Positions 23,361-33,056 of a stretch of 64,000 nt of DNA are shown here, in pieces. A program made the translations under genes and the position numbers. The stretch covers positions 1 to 64,000 of the forward strand of contig SCRO01000070.1 of assembly GCA_004298505.1 (NCBI GenBank), written 5' to 3'. Positions within the stretch are counted from its first letter, which is position 1. Every line of letters starts with the position of its first letter. The notes under the pieces were generated by a model. It saw nothing but the letters and a program-made list of their open reading frames with translations, was not told where the DNA came from and did no database searches. The stretch comes from Rhodanobacter sp. (lineage in GTDB: Bacteria > Pseudomonadota > Gammaproteobacteria > Xanthomonadales > Rhodanobacteraceae).

Positions 23361-23540
23361 AGAGGTTGTGAAAAATTCGAACGCCGTAGCGAGAGCGTCG
23401 CCGGGCGTTCGTGACAAGGTGCGTTGCGAGAAAATCCGGGGAGTTTGGTGAACCAAATGACCCGGATTTTCTCGTAGTGCGCCGCCGGCACGGGCGTCTG
23501 GCGGCGTTCGCAGTAGGTGGGCGATTTTTTCACAACCTCT
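23361..23540. repeat. 180-bp MITE-like element with terminal and nested inverted repeats
   Basis: Terminal agaggttgtgaaaaa / ttttttcacaacctct; internal cgaacgccg (23378-23386)/cggcgttcg (23502-23510); central cgagaaaatccggg (23427-23440)/cccggattttctcg (23461-23474). Confidence 0.8.
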
Positions 23541-23577
23541 CAGTCGACAGGTTGCCGCAAGCCTTGACTTCCGGAAT

Positions 23578-24171
23578 TCACGGGGCAGCGTCAGCCTTCG
23601 GGACCGAGCCCTCGGTGGTGATGCGGACATGCACCTCGTCGCTGACATTCGGCACATAGGCGCGGATACCGAAGTCCGAGCGCCGCAGCGTCGCCGTGGC
23701 ATCGAAGCCGATCGACTGGGCCTTGCCCATCGGGTGCGGGCCCACCCTGTTCAACGTGGCATCGAGCACGATGGGCCGGGTCACGCCGTGGACAGTGAGA
23801 TCGCCGGTAACCTTGAACTTGTGCTCACCCAGCGGTTCCACCTTGCGGCTCTTGAAGGTGATCACCGGGTACTTCTTCGCGTCGAAGAAGTCGGCCTTTT
23901 TGAGATGGCTGTCCAACGCTTTCACGTGCGTGTCCAGCTTCGCCAGCGGCAAGGTCACCTCGACGCTCGACTGCGCCGGATTCTTTTCGTCGAACACCAC
24001 TTTGCCTTCGCCCAGGCCGATATCGGCAGTCGGGTTGGAGTAACCAAAATGGTTCCAGCTGAACAACACCATCGTGTGGTTGGGATCGAGCTTGTAGGTT
24101 ACCGGTGCAGCCTGCACCGAGATCGCGGCGCCAAGCAGACCGGCGAGGGCGAGGTACTTCAATCGGGACAT
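23578..24171 (-). CDS. YceI family protein
   Basis: MSRLKYLALAGLLGAAISVQAAPVTYKLDPNHTMVLFSWNHFGYSNPTADI; DVTVHGVTRPIVLDATL-type motif. Confidence 0.93.
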   Translation of the reverse strand: MSRLKYLALAGLLGAAISVQAAPVTYKLDPNHTMVLFSWNHFGYSNPTADIGLGEGKVVFDEKNPAQSSVEVTLPLAKLDTHVKALDSHLKKADFFDAKKYPVITFKSRKVEPLGEHKFKVTGDLTVHGVTRPIVLDATLNRVGPHPMGKAQSIGFDATATLRRSDFGIRAYVPNVSDEVHVRITTEGSVPKADAAP

Positions 24172-24423
24172 GGTGGAGCCTTTGGGGGGGGGGAAGGGGG
24201 CAACCGGTGGCCACAGGCAATCGCGACGGGCTTTGTCGAAGGGCAGCTGCGGCGAACGCCGGAGCGCTCGGAAAACGCGCCGTTCGTCGGTATCCTTCGC
24301 CAGGAGCCACGCCGACATCGGCGCCGGAACGCACGAGTGTACAGGCGTGCACAAGCAGGCAGGCGTCGAGGCGGGGAAACGCATCGTGTTGATTCGGGAA
24401 ACAATCTCGCAGCGAGTTCGCGC

Positions 24424-25413
24424 ATGCTGAAGCTGCATGGCGAGTGCTGGGTCATTACCGACGCCGCGGTCGGCAACCAGCGCCAGGCGCTGGCGCTGGC
24501 CGAGCACCTGCACATGCCGGCGCGTCATCTGCTGCTGGAACCGCGGGCCCCGTGGTCCTGGCTGGCGCCACGACTGACGCTTGCCAGCCGGCTCGCCCTG
24601 CCTGCGGCCCAGCGCGCATGGTTTGCACCACCATGGCCGGCGGTGGCGATCGGTTGCGGTCGTGCGGCAGCCTTGTTCACGCGGATCTTGCGCCCGCTGT
24701 CGGCTGGCCGCTGCTACACCGTGCAGGTTCTCGATCCGCGCATCGATCCGGCGCCGTGGGACAGCGTGGTCGCACCACGTCATGATGGCCTGGAAGACGC
24801 CAATGTGCTGCAAACACTGGGCTCACTCAACCCCATCGACGATGCATGGCTGGCGGACGGCCGCGCGGCGTGTCCGCATTTCGACGAACTGCCACGGCCG
24901 CGCGTCGGCGTGCTGCTGGGCGGCCCGCGCCACGGTATCGCGCTGGATGTCGACTACGCCAACGAGCTGGGCGGGCGGCTGCTCAAGCACCAACAGCGCG
25001 AGGGTGGCAGCGTGTTGGTGCTCGGTTCGCGGCGCACGCCGGCGGCGCTGATCGAGGCCTTTCGACTCATGCTCAGAGGCGTCCCCGGTCTGCTCTGGGC
25101 CGGTCACGACGACGGTCGCAACCCCTACCCGGGCGTACTCGGCTGGGCTGACCGGCTGGTGGTCACACCCGATTCGGTCAACATGTTGTGTGAAGCGTGT
25201 GCGGTGGGTTGCCCGGTGCAGACGTGGTTGAGCGCACCGCTACCGCCAAAGATCGAGCGCTTTCATCACACACTGCGCAGCGCGGGGCTGTTGCACGACC
25301 TGGGTGAATCTGCACCACCCAACACGACTGCCCCCCTGCGCGAAACTGAAACCATCGCCAGCACGCTGGCTGCGCTGATTGCAGCGCGGCAATCGGACCG
25401 GCCGCCCAGCTGA
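24424..25413 (+). CDS. mitochondrial fission ELM1-like family protein
   Basis: MLKLHGECWVITDAAVGNQRQALALAEHL; LLGGPRHG; VTPDSVNMLCEAC; internal ATG at 24424 chosen over the long ORF-track ORF. Confidence 0.8.
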   Translation: MLKLHGECWVITDAAVGNQRQALALAEHLHMPARHLLLEPRAPWSWLAPRLTLASRLALPAAQRAWFAPPWPAVAIGCGRAAALFTRILRPLSAGRCYTVQVLDPRIDPAPWDSVVAPRHDGLEDANVLQTLGSLNPIDDAWLADGRAACPHFDELPRPRVGVLLGGPRHGIALDVDYANELGGRLLKHQQREGGSVLVLGSRRTPAALIEAFRLMLRGVPGLLWAGHDDGRNPYPGVLGWADRLVVTPDSVNMLCEACAVGCPVQTWLSAPLPPKIERFHHTLRSAGLLHDLGESAPPNTTAPLRETETIASTLAALIAARQSDRPPS

Positions 25414-25440
25414 CACCGTCCCCGCCTCGAATCCAGCCGC

Positions 25441-28281
25441 TCAGAACGCAAAACCCAGCGAGTGGGTGACTGCGCGCACGTCGGCACACAACGAGGTCAA
25501 GGCCGCTTCGCGCGCAGCAATACGCGAGCGCAGGTCAAGCGTGCAGGCCAGCGCCCGTTGCAGCAGATCCGCATGCGCCGCCGCTAGCGTCGCGGCCTGC
25601 CCGGCATCCAGCAGGCCGGCGCCACGGCAGGCCTCGATCAGGCGCGCATTGGCGGTGACCTCGAGCAGCCCGGGTTGGCTCGATGCATGGGCCAGCGCCA
25701 GCCCCTGCAAGGCGAACTCGATGTCGAGCAGACCGCCGTGCCCCTGCTTGAGGTCGAACTGGTGTTCATCCGAACGGTCGCGCTCGGCACGCCAGCGCCG
25801 ACGCATGCGGCTGACCTCATCCAGCACCGTGGAGCGCGCGCGTGGCACGGCCAGTACCCTGCGCCGCACCCCGGCCAGTTCCCGGTTGAGCGCCGCGTCG
25901 CCCGCCACCGGGCGCGCGCGCAGCAGCGCCTGGTGCTCCCAGGTCCAGGCACGGCTTTCCTGATAGGCGACAAAGGCATCCAGGCTGCTGACCAACAGGC
26001 CTTTGGAGCCATCCGGGCGCAGCCGCGTATCCACTTCGTACAGGCGGCCGGCACGGGTCAGCACGGTCAACCAGTTCATCACCCGCTGGGCCAGTCGCTG
26101 ATACCAGCGGTAACCCTCGAGCGGTCGCTTGCCGTCGCTCATCGCCTGGGCGCGATGGCGGTCGAAAACGAAAACCAGATCGAGATCGGAGGCAAAGCCA
26201 AGCTCTTCGCCGCCGAGACTGCCGTAGCCGAGTACGGCGAAACCGGAGCCCTCGCCCGGCAGCCGTCCATGCCGGGCGCCCAGGTCGCGCTCGGCCAGCG
26301 CCAGCACCGCGCCCACCACCGATTCGGCCAGCGCGGCCAGGCGGCGCGCGGTGGCCACCGCATCGACGCGACCGTCATTGAAAGCCAGCCCGAGCCGGAA
26401 CGCCGTGGATGACCTGAATTCGGTAATCCGCTCCAGCTCGGTCTCGGCATCGCGCTCATCCAGCGTGCCCAGCACGCGGGTGATTTCGGCGGCAATGTCG
26501 GCACGCCGGAACGGCAACTGGTCGATACGCGGATCAAGCACGTCATCCAGCAGTAGCGGCTGCGCGATCACGCGCTCGGCCAGGAACGCGCTGTCGGCGA
26601 ACAGCCGCACCAGCCGTCGGCGCGCGGCGGGCTGCTCGTCCAGCAAGGCCAGGTAGGACGAGCGGCGCGCCACCGCCTGCATCAGGCGACACAGCCGCAG
26701 CAGGCAGGGCACCGGTGCCGGAGTGTCACGGGCCGCGCCCAGCAGTTGTGGCAGCAGGCGATCGAGCCGTTCGCGCGAGCGCGGGGACATCGTGCGCACC
26801 GACGCCGCTTGCGGCAGCTTCAGCAAGGCATCCACCAACTCTGCCGCAGGCACGAAACCTGATGCCTCGAGCGTGGCCATGTCGAGTGTTTCGTCGCAGG
26901 CCAGCTCCCACAGGCGCACGTCCGCGGCCGGTGCGCTGACCGCCTGGCCTTGTCTGCGCATCAACACCGCGGCGAATTCCTCGCTGACGATGGCGCGGTG
27001 AGTGGTCAGCGCACGACTGAGCGCGTCCCAGTCGGGGTAGTCCAGACTCAGCGCGATCCGTTCGCGGCTGAGCGCATCGTCGGGAATGTCATGGGTCTGC
27101 GCATCGCGCAGCATCTGCACGTGGTTCTCGGCCCGGCGCAGCATCGCGTAAGCCTCGCGCAGGCGCCGCGCGCGCTGGGCGCTGATGTGCCCGCGCGCGG
27201 CGCAGGCGGCGAGCGCCGGCAGCAGACCGCGCACGCGCAGCGAAGGCTCCCGGCCGCCGCGGATCAGTTGCACCAGTTGCACGATGAATTCGATCTCGCG
27301 GATACCGCCGGGACCGAGCTTGAGGTTGTCGGCCAGGTCCTTGCGCGCCACTTCGGCATCGATCAGCACCTTCATTTCGCGCAGTCCGGCGAAGGCCGTG
27401 TAATCGAGATACTTGCGGTAGACAAACGGGCGCAGCAGTTCCTGCAGCTGCTTGCCGGCAGCGTGGTCACCGGCCACCGGACGCGCCTTGATCCAGGCAT
27501 AACGTTCCCAGTCGCGCCCCTCGCTCTGGTAGTACTGCTCCATCGCGGCGAACGACAGCGCCAGTCGCCCGGACTTGCCGAACGGGCGCAGGCGCATGTC
27601 GACACGGGCGCAGATGCCGTCCATGGTCGGTTCGTTCAGCAGCCGTACCAGCTGGCGACCGAGCCGCACGAAATATTCGCTGTTGTCGAGCACGCGGGCG
27701 CCGTCGCTCTGGCCACCTTGCGGGTAGGCGAACAACAGGTCGATATCGGAGGAGAAGTTGAGCTCGCCGCCGCCGAGTTTGCCGAAACCGACCACCAGCA
27801 GCCGTTGCAGCGCGCCATCCGTGCCGCGACTGTGGCCATAGCGCGCAGCCATGGCATGCGTGGCCCAGTCCAGCGCCACGGCCAGCAGCGACTCATACAG
27901 CACGCTGGTGGCGGAGAGCGTATCCGTCAACTCGTCCAATGCGTTGACGTCGCGAAATACCAGCCGCAACGCCTCGGCATGGCGGAAGCGGCGCAGCGCC
28001 GCCATGCAGCCCGCCTCGTCTGGCGGCAGCCGCAGGACGTCGATGCGCGCAGCGGCATCGGCGCCGGAGCGCAGTCGCTCAAGCCCGTCCGGCGCCAGCA
28101 GCTGCGGCTGGCGGCACCACACGTCGAACGCAAAATCGCTGGCCAGCAAGGTGCGGCGAATCCGTTCGGCCACGCCGGCATCATCGTGCAACGGTACGCC
28201 GGCGGCACGGCAACGCGCCGCCAGTTCACGGTAACGGTCGTCGATCAGCGCGCGCAAAGTGTCGGATTCGGCCAGGGCCAT
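25441..28281 (-). CDS. glnE: bifunctional [glutamine synthetase] adenylyltransferase/deadenylyltransferase
   Basis: VVGFGKLGGGELNFSSDIDLLFAYP and VLGYGSLGGEELGFASDLDLVFVFD, two nucleotidyltransferase domains. Confidence 0.96.
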   Translation of the reverse strand: MALAESDTLRALIDDRYRELAARCRAAGVPLHDDAGVAERIRRTLLASDFAFDVWCRQPQLLAPDGLERLRSGADAAARIDVLRLPPDEAGCMAALRRFRHAEALRLVFRDVNALDELTDTLSATSVLYESLLAVALDWATHAMAARYGHSRGTDGALQRLLVVGFGKLGGGELNFSSDIDLLFAYPQGGQSDGARVLDNSEYFVRLGRQLVRLLNEPTMDGICARVDMRLRPFGKSGRLALSFAAMEQYYQSEGRDWERYAWIKARPVAGDHAAGKQLQELLRPFVYRKYLDYTAFAGLREMKVLIDAEVARKDLADNLKLGPGGIREIEFIVQLVQLIRGGREPSLRVRGLLPALAACAARGHISAQRARRLREAYAMLRRAENHVQMLRDAQTHDIPDDALSRERIALSLDYPDWDALSRALTTHRAIVSEEFAAVLMRRQGQAVSAPAADVRLWELACDETLDMATLEASGFVPAAELVDALLKLPQAASVRTMSPRSRERLDRLLPQLLGAARDTPAPVPCLLRLCRLMQAVARRSSYLALLDEQPAARRRLVRLFADSAFLAERVIAQPLLLDDVLDPRIDQLPFRRADIAAEITRVLGTLDERDAETELERITEFRSSTAFRLGLAFNDGRVDAVATARRLAALAESVVGAVLALAERDLGARHGRLPGEGSGFAVLGYGSLGGEELGFASDLDLVFVFDRHRAQAMSDGKRPLEGYRWYQRLAQRVMNWLTVLTRAGRLYEVDTRLRPDGSKGLLVSSLDAFVAYQESRAWTWEHQALLRARPVAGDAALNRELAGVRRRVLAVPRARSTVLDEVSRMRRRWRAERDRSDEHQFDLKQGHGGLLDIEFALQGLALAHASSQPGLLEVTANARLIEACRGAGLLDAGQAATLAAAHADLLQRALACTLDLRSRIAAREAALTSLCADVRAVTHSLGFAF

Positions 28282-28468
28282 CCGGTCATTGTGCCGCAGC
28301 ACGGACGCGCTGCCGAATATCGGGTGAACGGAAGCCACACCGATGCGTTGATGAGGCGTTGATTAAAGCGGGCGCCGGTTCAAGACGCGCCGTTCGACGC
28401 GTACTCGCCGTTCATCCAGGCCTGATTACATTTAAGGCTCGACCCATGACGGCAAGTGCAGGACCCGC

Positions 28469-30361
28469 ATGTTCCTGACCCCCCCCGACACGCGTGGTGG
28501 CTGGCGCGCGCTGGCCGTGCGCATCGTGCTGGTGCTGTTGCTCGCGCTGATTTTCGTGCTGCTGACCGGGCTGATCGATGACGGCGTCGGCGTGACGGGG
28601 TCGAGTCTGTTCACCCAGCCACGCTTCCCGCTCGCCAATGCGCTGCCCGCACTGCTGCTGGCCGGCGTGTTGCTGGCGGCGAGCCGGCGTGCCTTGTTCT
28701 CATTCGGGCTGGCTTTCGTGTTCGAGGGGCTGATCTACGGCGTCAACCGGCTCAAGGTGGCCAACCTGGGCACGCCGCTGCTGCCAGACGATTTCCGCAT
28801 GATTGGCCAGTTGCGCAAGGGTGGCATGCACGTGCTGGCCGGCTATTTGCCGCACAGTCCGTGGCCGTATCTGGCCATGCTGCTCGCACTGGGTCTCATC
28901 GTGGCGACCTGGCGGCTGGAACCGCCGCTGGTTCCGCGGCACTGCGGCGGCCAGCGGCTGGTTGCCGGAGGGGTGCTCGCGATCGCACTCATCAGCATGC
29001 TGAGCGGCCTGTCCGCGTGGGGGAAGCTCTACAACGGCAGGGTGCTGTGGCTGGAACCGTGGTCGGCCCGCGTCACCACCAACCATTCCGGGCTGGTCAG
29101 CTCACTGATGATGTTCCACCTGCAATACGGCGGCGGCCATCGCAAACCGGATCGTGCCGCCGCCATCCAACTGATCGCCCGGTCCACCCCCGCCCTGTTG
29201 CAGACGATGCAGCAGGCGGCCCCTGCCGGCGAACTGCCGGACATCGTGGTGGTGCAAAGCGAATCGTTCTTCGACCCCACCATCATGCGCGGTTACGAGC
29301 ACAGCGACTTCGCGCCGAACCTGCGGCGGCTCGCCGCCCATGGCATCAGCGGCAAGCTGCACGTGCCCACCTTCGGCGGCGGCACCATCCGCACCGAGTT
29401 CGAGGTGCTCACCGGGCTGTCGCTGCGCTACTTCGACCATCTGCAGTTCCCCTACCTGCAGATGAGCCACAAATCGCTGCCCAGCCTGCTGCGCACACTG
29501 GAGGCACACGGCTATCGCACGCTCGCCCTGCATGGCAACGACCCCTCGTTCTGGAACCGCACCACGGCGTTCAAGGCGATCGGTTTCGACCGCTTCGTAT
29601 CGCAGTCTTCCTTTCCGGCCCATGCACCGGACGATGGCAAGTACATGGCCGACAGCGCGATGACCGACGAGATCATGGTCCAACTCAAAGACACCGGGCC
29701 GCCGCAATTCATCTTCGCCATCAGCATCGAGGCACACGGCCCCTACGACGTCGAGCCGGCGAATCCAGCCGAACGCAATGCCATCCCGGTCCCCGACGGC
29801 ATCACCGGCCGTGACAAGCTGGAACTGCAGACCTACCTCTATCACCTCAAGCACGCCGACGCCGAACTCGGCCGCCTGGTGGCGTGGCTGGCGCAGCGCC
29901 AGCGGCCCAGCCTGGTATTGTTCTACGGCGATCACCTGCCGGCGCTGAGCAACAGCTACCGCGTCACCGGCTTCGTCGACGGCGGCGACATGCTGAGCCA
30001 GGCCGGTATCTGGCTGCTGGTCGATCCCCACGGCAAGGGCAAACCGGAGCACGAAGATGCCGCCGCATGGCTGCTGCCGGGCCAGTTACTGGCACAGGCC
30101 GGCATCCACGACGACCCCTACTTCGCGTTGACCCAGCTGGTCGGCCCCCGACTAGCCACCCTGACCGCGGCGCCCGGCGCACCGCCGCCGGACGAAGACA
30201 GCGGTCTCAAGCAACTCGACGACGCCATGGCCGGCGTCGACCAACTGCGCATGAGCGGCAAGCTGGAAAAACTGCTGCCCAAAGCGGCGGCGAAGCCGGC
30301 CAGCGCCATCGCCCATCGCCTCAACTCGCTGCCGCTGCCCGCCGCGGCCACCGCATACTGA
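28469..30361 (+). CDS. LTA synthase family / sulfatase-fold membrane phosphoglycerol transferase
   Basis: TM-rich N-terminus then DIVVVQSESFFDPTIMRGYEHSDFAPNLRRLAAHG; LFYGDHLPAL. Confidence 0.88.
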   Translation: MFLTPPDTRGGWRALAVRIVLVLLLALIFVLLTGLIDDGVGVTGSSLFTQPRFPLANALPALLLAGVLLAASRRALFSFGLAFVFEGLIYGVNRLKVANLGTPLLPDDFRMIGQLRKGGMHVLAGYLPHSPWPYLAMLLALGLIVATWRLEPPLVPRHCGGQRLVAGGVLAIALISMLSGLSAWGKLYNGRVLWLEPWSARVTTNHSGLVSSLMMFHLQYGGGHRKPDRAAAIQLIARSTPALLQTMQQAAPAGELPDIVVVQSESFFDPTIMRGYEHSDFAPNLRRLAAHGISGKLHVPTFGGGTIRTEFEVLTGLSLRYFDHLQFPYLQMSHKSLPSLLRTLEAHGYRTLALHGNDPSFWNRTTAFKAIGFDRFVSQSSFPAHAPDDGKYMADSAMTDEIMVQLKDTGPPQFIFAISIEAHGPYDVEPANPAERNAIPVPDGITGRDKLELQTYLYHLKHADAELGRLVAWLAQRQRPSLVLFYGDHLPALSNSYRVTGFVDGGDMLSQAGIWLLVDPHGKGKPEHEDAAAWLLPGQLLAQAGIHDDPYFALTQLVGPRLATLTAAPGAPPPDEDSGLKQLDDAMAGVDQLRMSGKLEKLLPKAAAKPASAIAHRLNSLPLPAAATAY

Positions 30362-30496
30362 GGGAATGGCGCCGCTTGCATCTGGCGGCCTGTCACTGCC
30401 GGCGGCCGAGGCCCGCGAAGGCGGCGTTGTGCTTCGCGCCGGGGACGGACTGACGGTGGCGCATTTCCGGACAAGCGCCTACACTCGACCTCGGCG

Positions 30497-30680
30497 TTTT
30501 CTGCGGTGCTCGCCAGCACACTCTTACATTTGCCTTGTTCCTAAATACGGCCCCGGGTCGGCTTCACATCGGCTGTTGTGCATGTCCGCCACGTGCGGAA
30601 AGCCTCGAGGCCATGTAGCCCTCCCACCTGATCCATCTTGGATCAAGGTCGTTTGGTGGGCAGCGGCATCGCGGTTTACG
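30497..30680 (+). ncRNA. ssrS: 6S RNA (ssrS), approximate ends
   Basis: Directly upstream of ygfA; 5' ctgcggtgctcgcc can pair (G-U allowed) with 3' ggcagcggcatcgcgg; 3' arm ttggatcaaggtcg...ggcagcggcatc resembles the E. coli 6S 3' arm. Confidence 0.78.
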
Positions 30681-30708
30681 CCACTTCTTTCCGCGCCCTG
30701 TTCGCCCT

Positions 30709-31368
30709 TTGGCAAACGGGGTGCATCACGACGGAGCCGAGCGATACGTGGACGCCCCCGCCCAACGCCGCGAGCTTCGCCAGCGCCTGGCCGACCGGCG
30801 TCGTGCACTTTCCCCTGCCGAGCGCATCGCCGCCGCGCAAGGCCTGCGCCGCAGCCTCGAACAGTTGCCCGAATATTTCACCGATGTACGCGTGGCCGGT
30901 TATTGGGCCTGCCAGGGCGAACTGCCGTTGAACCTTGCCCTGGCACCACTGGCCGCGCGCGGCCAGCAATTCCTGTTGCCGGTGCTCGGCGAAGGCAAAC
31001 GCTTGCGCTTCGCCCCGTGGAAGCCGGGTGATGCGGTACAGGCAAACCGCTACGGCATCCCCGAGCCGGTGCAGCCGGTCGAATTGCTGGAGCCGTTCCG
31101 GCTCGACCTGGTCCTCGTGCCGCTGCTCGGCTTTGACCGTCGCGGCAACCGGTTGGGATATGGTGGCGGCTACTACGACCGCAGTTTTGCTTTTCTCAAC
31201 GAGCAGGTACGTCCGACCGAACCGCTGCTGGTCGGCATCGCCTACGCATTCCAGGAGCTGCCGGAGCTCGACGAGGAAGCCTGGGACGTTCCACTCGACT
31301 TCGTCGCCACCGAGCGCGAACTGATCGACTGCAGCACCCCCGATCCGGAGGCAGAGACCGCCGCATGA
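30709..31368 (+). CDS. ygfA: 5-formyltetrahydrofolate cyclo-ligase
   Basis: LRQRLADRRRALSPAERIAAAQGLRRSL; LVPLLGFDRRGNRLGYGGGYYDRSFAFL. Confidence 0.93.
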   Translation: MANGVHHDGAERYVDAPAQRRELRQRLADRRRALSPAERIAAAQGLRRSLEQLPEYFTDVRVAGYWACQGELPLNLALAPLAARGQQFLLPVLGEGKRLRFAPWKPGDAVQANRYGIPEPVQPVELLEPFRLDLVLVPLLGFDRRGNRLGYGGGYYDRSFAFLNEQVRPTEPLLVGIAYAFQELPELDEEAWDVPLDFVATERELIDCSTPDPEAETAA

Positions 31369-31817
31369 ATTACTGGTTGATGAAATCCGAGCCCGGGGCG
31401 TTCTCGATCGAGGACCTCAAACGCAACCAGCGCGAACCCTGGGATGGCGTGCGCAACTATCAGGCGCGCAACTTCATGCGCGACGGCATGCGCCCGGGCG
31501 ACAAGGTGTTTTTCTACCACTCCAATTGCGCCGTGCCCGGCATCGTCGGCATCGCCGAGGTCGTGACGGATGCGTATCCCGACCCCAGCCAGTTCGACCC
31601 CAAGAGCAAATACTTCGACTCCGACAGTTCGCGCGACAAACCGCGCTGGATGCTGGTCGACGTGAAGTTCGTGAAGAAATTCAAGCGCACGATCAGTTTG
31701 GACGAACTCAAGGGCCACGACGCACTGGCTGGCATGCCGCTGCTGCGCAAGGGCAACCGGCTGTCGGTGATGCCGGTCGATGCGGCGCACTGGAAGTACA
31801 TCCTGGGCCTCGAATAG
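31365..31817 (+). CDS. EVE domain-containing protein
   Basis: MNYWLMKSEPGAFSIEDLKRNQREPWDGVRNYQARNFMRDGMRPGDKVFFYHSN. Confidence 0.95.
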   Translation: MNYWLMKSEPGAFSIEDLKRNQREPWDGVRNYQARNFMRDGMRPGDKVFFYHSNCAVPGIVGIAEVVTDAYPDPSQFDPKSKYFDSDSSRDKPRWMLVDVKFVKKFKRTISLDELKGHDALAGMPLLRKGNRLSVMPVDAAHWKYILGLE

Positions 31818-31920
31818 CCGCGAACCCCTATGTCCTTCGCTCCCGCTTCGAGTGGAGCTATGCAGACGGTCCTGAGGTAGCTGGCGAAGGTTGCGCCTGA
31901 CGTCGCCAATCACGGCCGCG

Positions 31921-32325
31921 TCACGGACAAATGAGTTCAAGCTTCGGATAGTACGTGCGGTAGCGCTTCGCATCGCGCGTCAGCAGCGCCAGGCCTTCGA
32001 TGGCGGCATGCGCGCCAATGTAGAAGTCCGGCATGGGCGAATTGCGACTACCCTTGGCACGGCGATATTGCAGAAAAGCCTTGCCGGCGAGAAAACCCGC
32101 TTCCCACGGCAGCTCCAGGCGGGTGAAGGCATCGGACGGCAGGGCTTCGTCCAGTTGTTCGATGCGCTCGAAACCTACCGAGACCTCGGCGTAGACGATG
32201 GGGTTGATGCACAGCTCGTCGCGGGCGGCGCAGGCGTCCAGCTGCGCGGCCGACCAGCCGTACCATTGCGGATCGTCGGTGAGCACGTCCAGCAGGACGT
32301 TGGCGTCCACCAGCACGCGACTCAT
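31921..32325 (-). CDS. PIN-domain toxin (VapC-like)
   Basis: MSRVLVDANVLLDVLTDDPQWYGWSAAQLDACAARDELCINPIVYAEVSVGF; PDFYIGAHAAIEGLALLTRDAKRYRTYYP. Confidence 0.88.
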   Translation of the reverse strand: MSRVLVDANVLLDVLTDDPQWYGWSAAQLDACAARDELCINPIVYAEVSVGFERIEQLDEALPSDAFTRLELPWEAGFLAGKAFLQYRRAKGSRNSPMPDFYIGAHAAIEGLALLTRDAKRYRTYYPKLELICP

Positions 32326-32570
32326 GCGCCGCGCGTGAGTCGCGTGATTTCGTCGGTCGAAAGACGCGTGGTGGCGCGGCCACGCAGGCGCGTGGACAGA
32401 CTGCCGGGCTGGGCCTTGGGCGGGTGGGCAATGACCGTCTCGGCCTCGCGCAGGGCAGCCTCGCGCACGAAGGCTGCCACCGGCATGCCATGCAAGGCCG
32501 CGGCGCGGCGGATGCGGGTTTTGTCCGCGGCGCTGAGGCGTAGGTCGAGACGATCGGCGGTTGCGGTCAT
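32322..32570 (-). CDS. antitoxin, DUF1778/RHH-like, paired with the PIN toxin
   Basis: MTATADRLDLRLSAADKTRIRRAAALHGMPVAAFVREAALREAETVI; ATGA overlap with the toxin. Confidence 0.8.
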   Translation of the reverse strand: MTATADRLDLRLSAADKTRIRRAAALHGMPVAAFVREAALREAETVIAHPPKAQPGSLSTRLRGRATTRLSTDEITRLTRGA

Positions 32571-32679
32571 GGTTGGCCTCCTTGTACGGCAACATACCGC
32601 ACACCCGGGGGACGCGCCACAAGCCAAGTGCAAAAAAGGCGCAATAGTAGTTAACCGCGCAATCTCGCGGCACTTGGGC

Positions 32680-32950
32680 GCGCGCAGCGTGCGCGCCCGC
32701 TTTTCCCGGGGCCCCTGGGCGGCGGTGAGGCGGGGACGACAGGCCGCGCAGCGGGCAGCGCCAAGGATGGCGATGCCTTTTCGCCCGGGCAGGAGCCCGG
32801 TCGAAAAGCCCGGCCCCAACTCACGGACTTGCCGGCCAGGGATGGCTGGCAAGCGCCAACTGGGGTGGCCTTCTCTTTTGGTTACTTCTCTTTTGGTTAC
32901 TTCTCTCTTGGCCACGCAAGAGAAAAGTAACTCGGGCGCCGAAGGCGCAC
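32680..32950. repeat. dispersed-repeat-like intergenic block with triplicated 15-mer and hairpin
   Basis: cttctcttttggtta at 32870-32884 and 32885-32899, variant 32900-32914; stem gttacttctctcttg (32896-32910)/caagagaaaagtaac (32917-32931). Confidence 0.65.
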
Positions 32951-33056
32951 GAAACCGCTCTTGTACTTCACCTCAGCAGCGCATCAGTGCGAGTCCGAAA
33001 TGGCGCCATACCGCCAAATCAACGATCATGACGCCCTCTCCAGACCAGGTAGTGCC

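Noticed and set aside
26950-28362. 470-aa plus-strand ORF inside glnE
   Set aside because: Antisense artefact; glnE motifs are clear on the minus strand.
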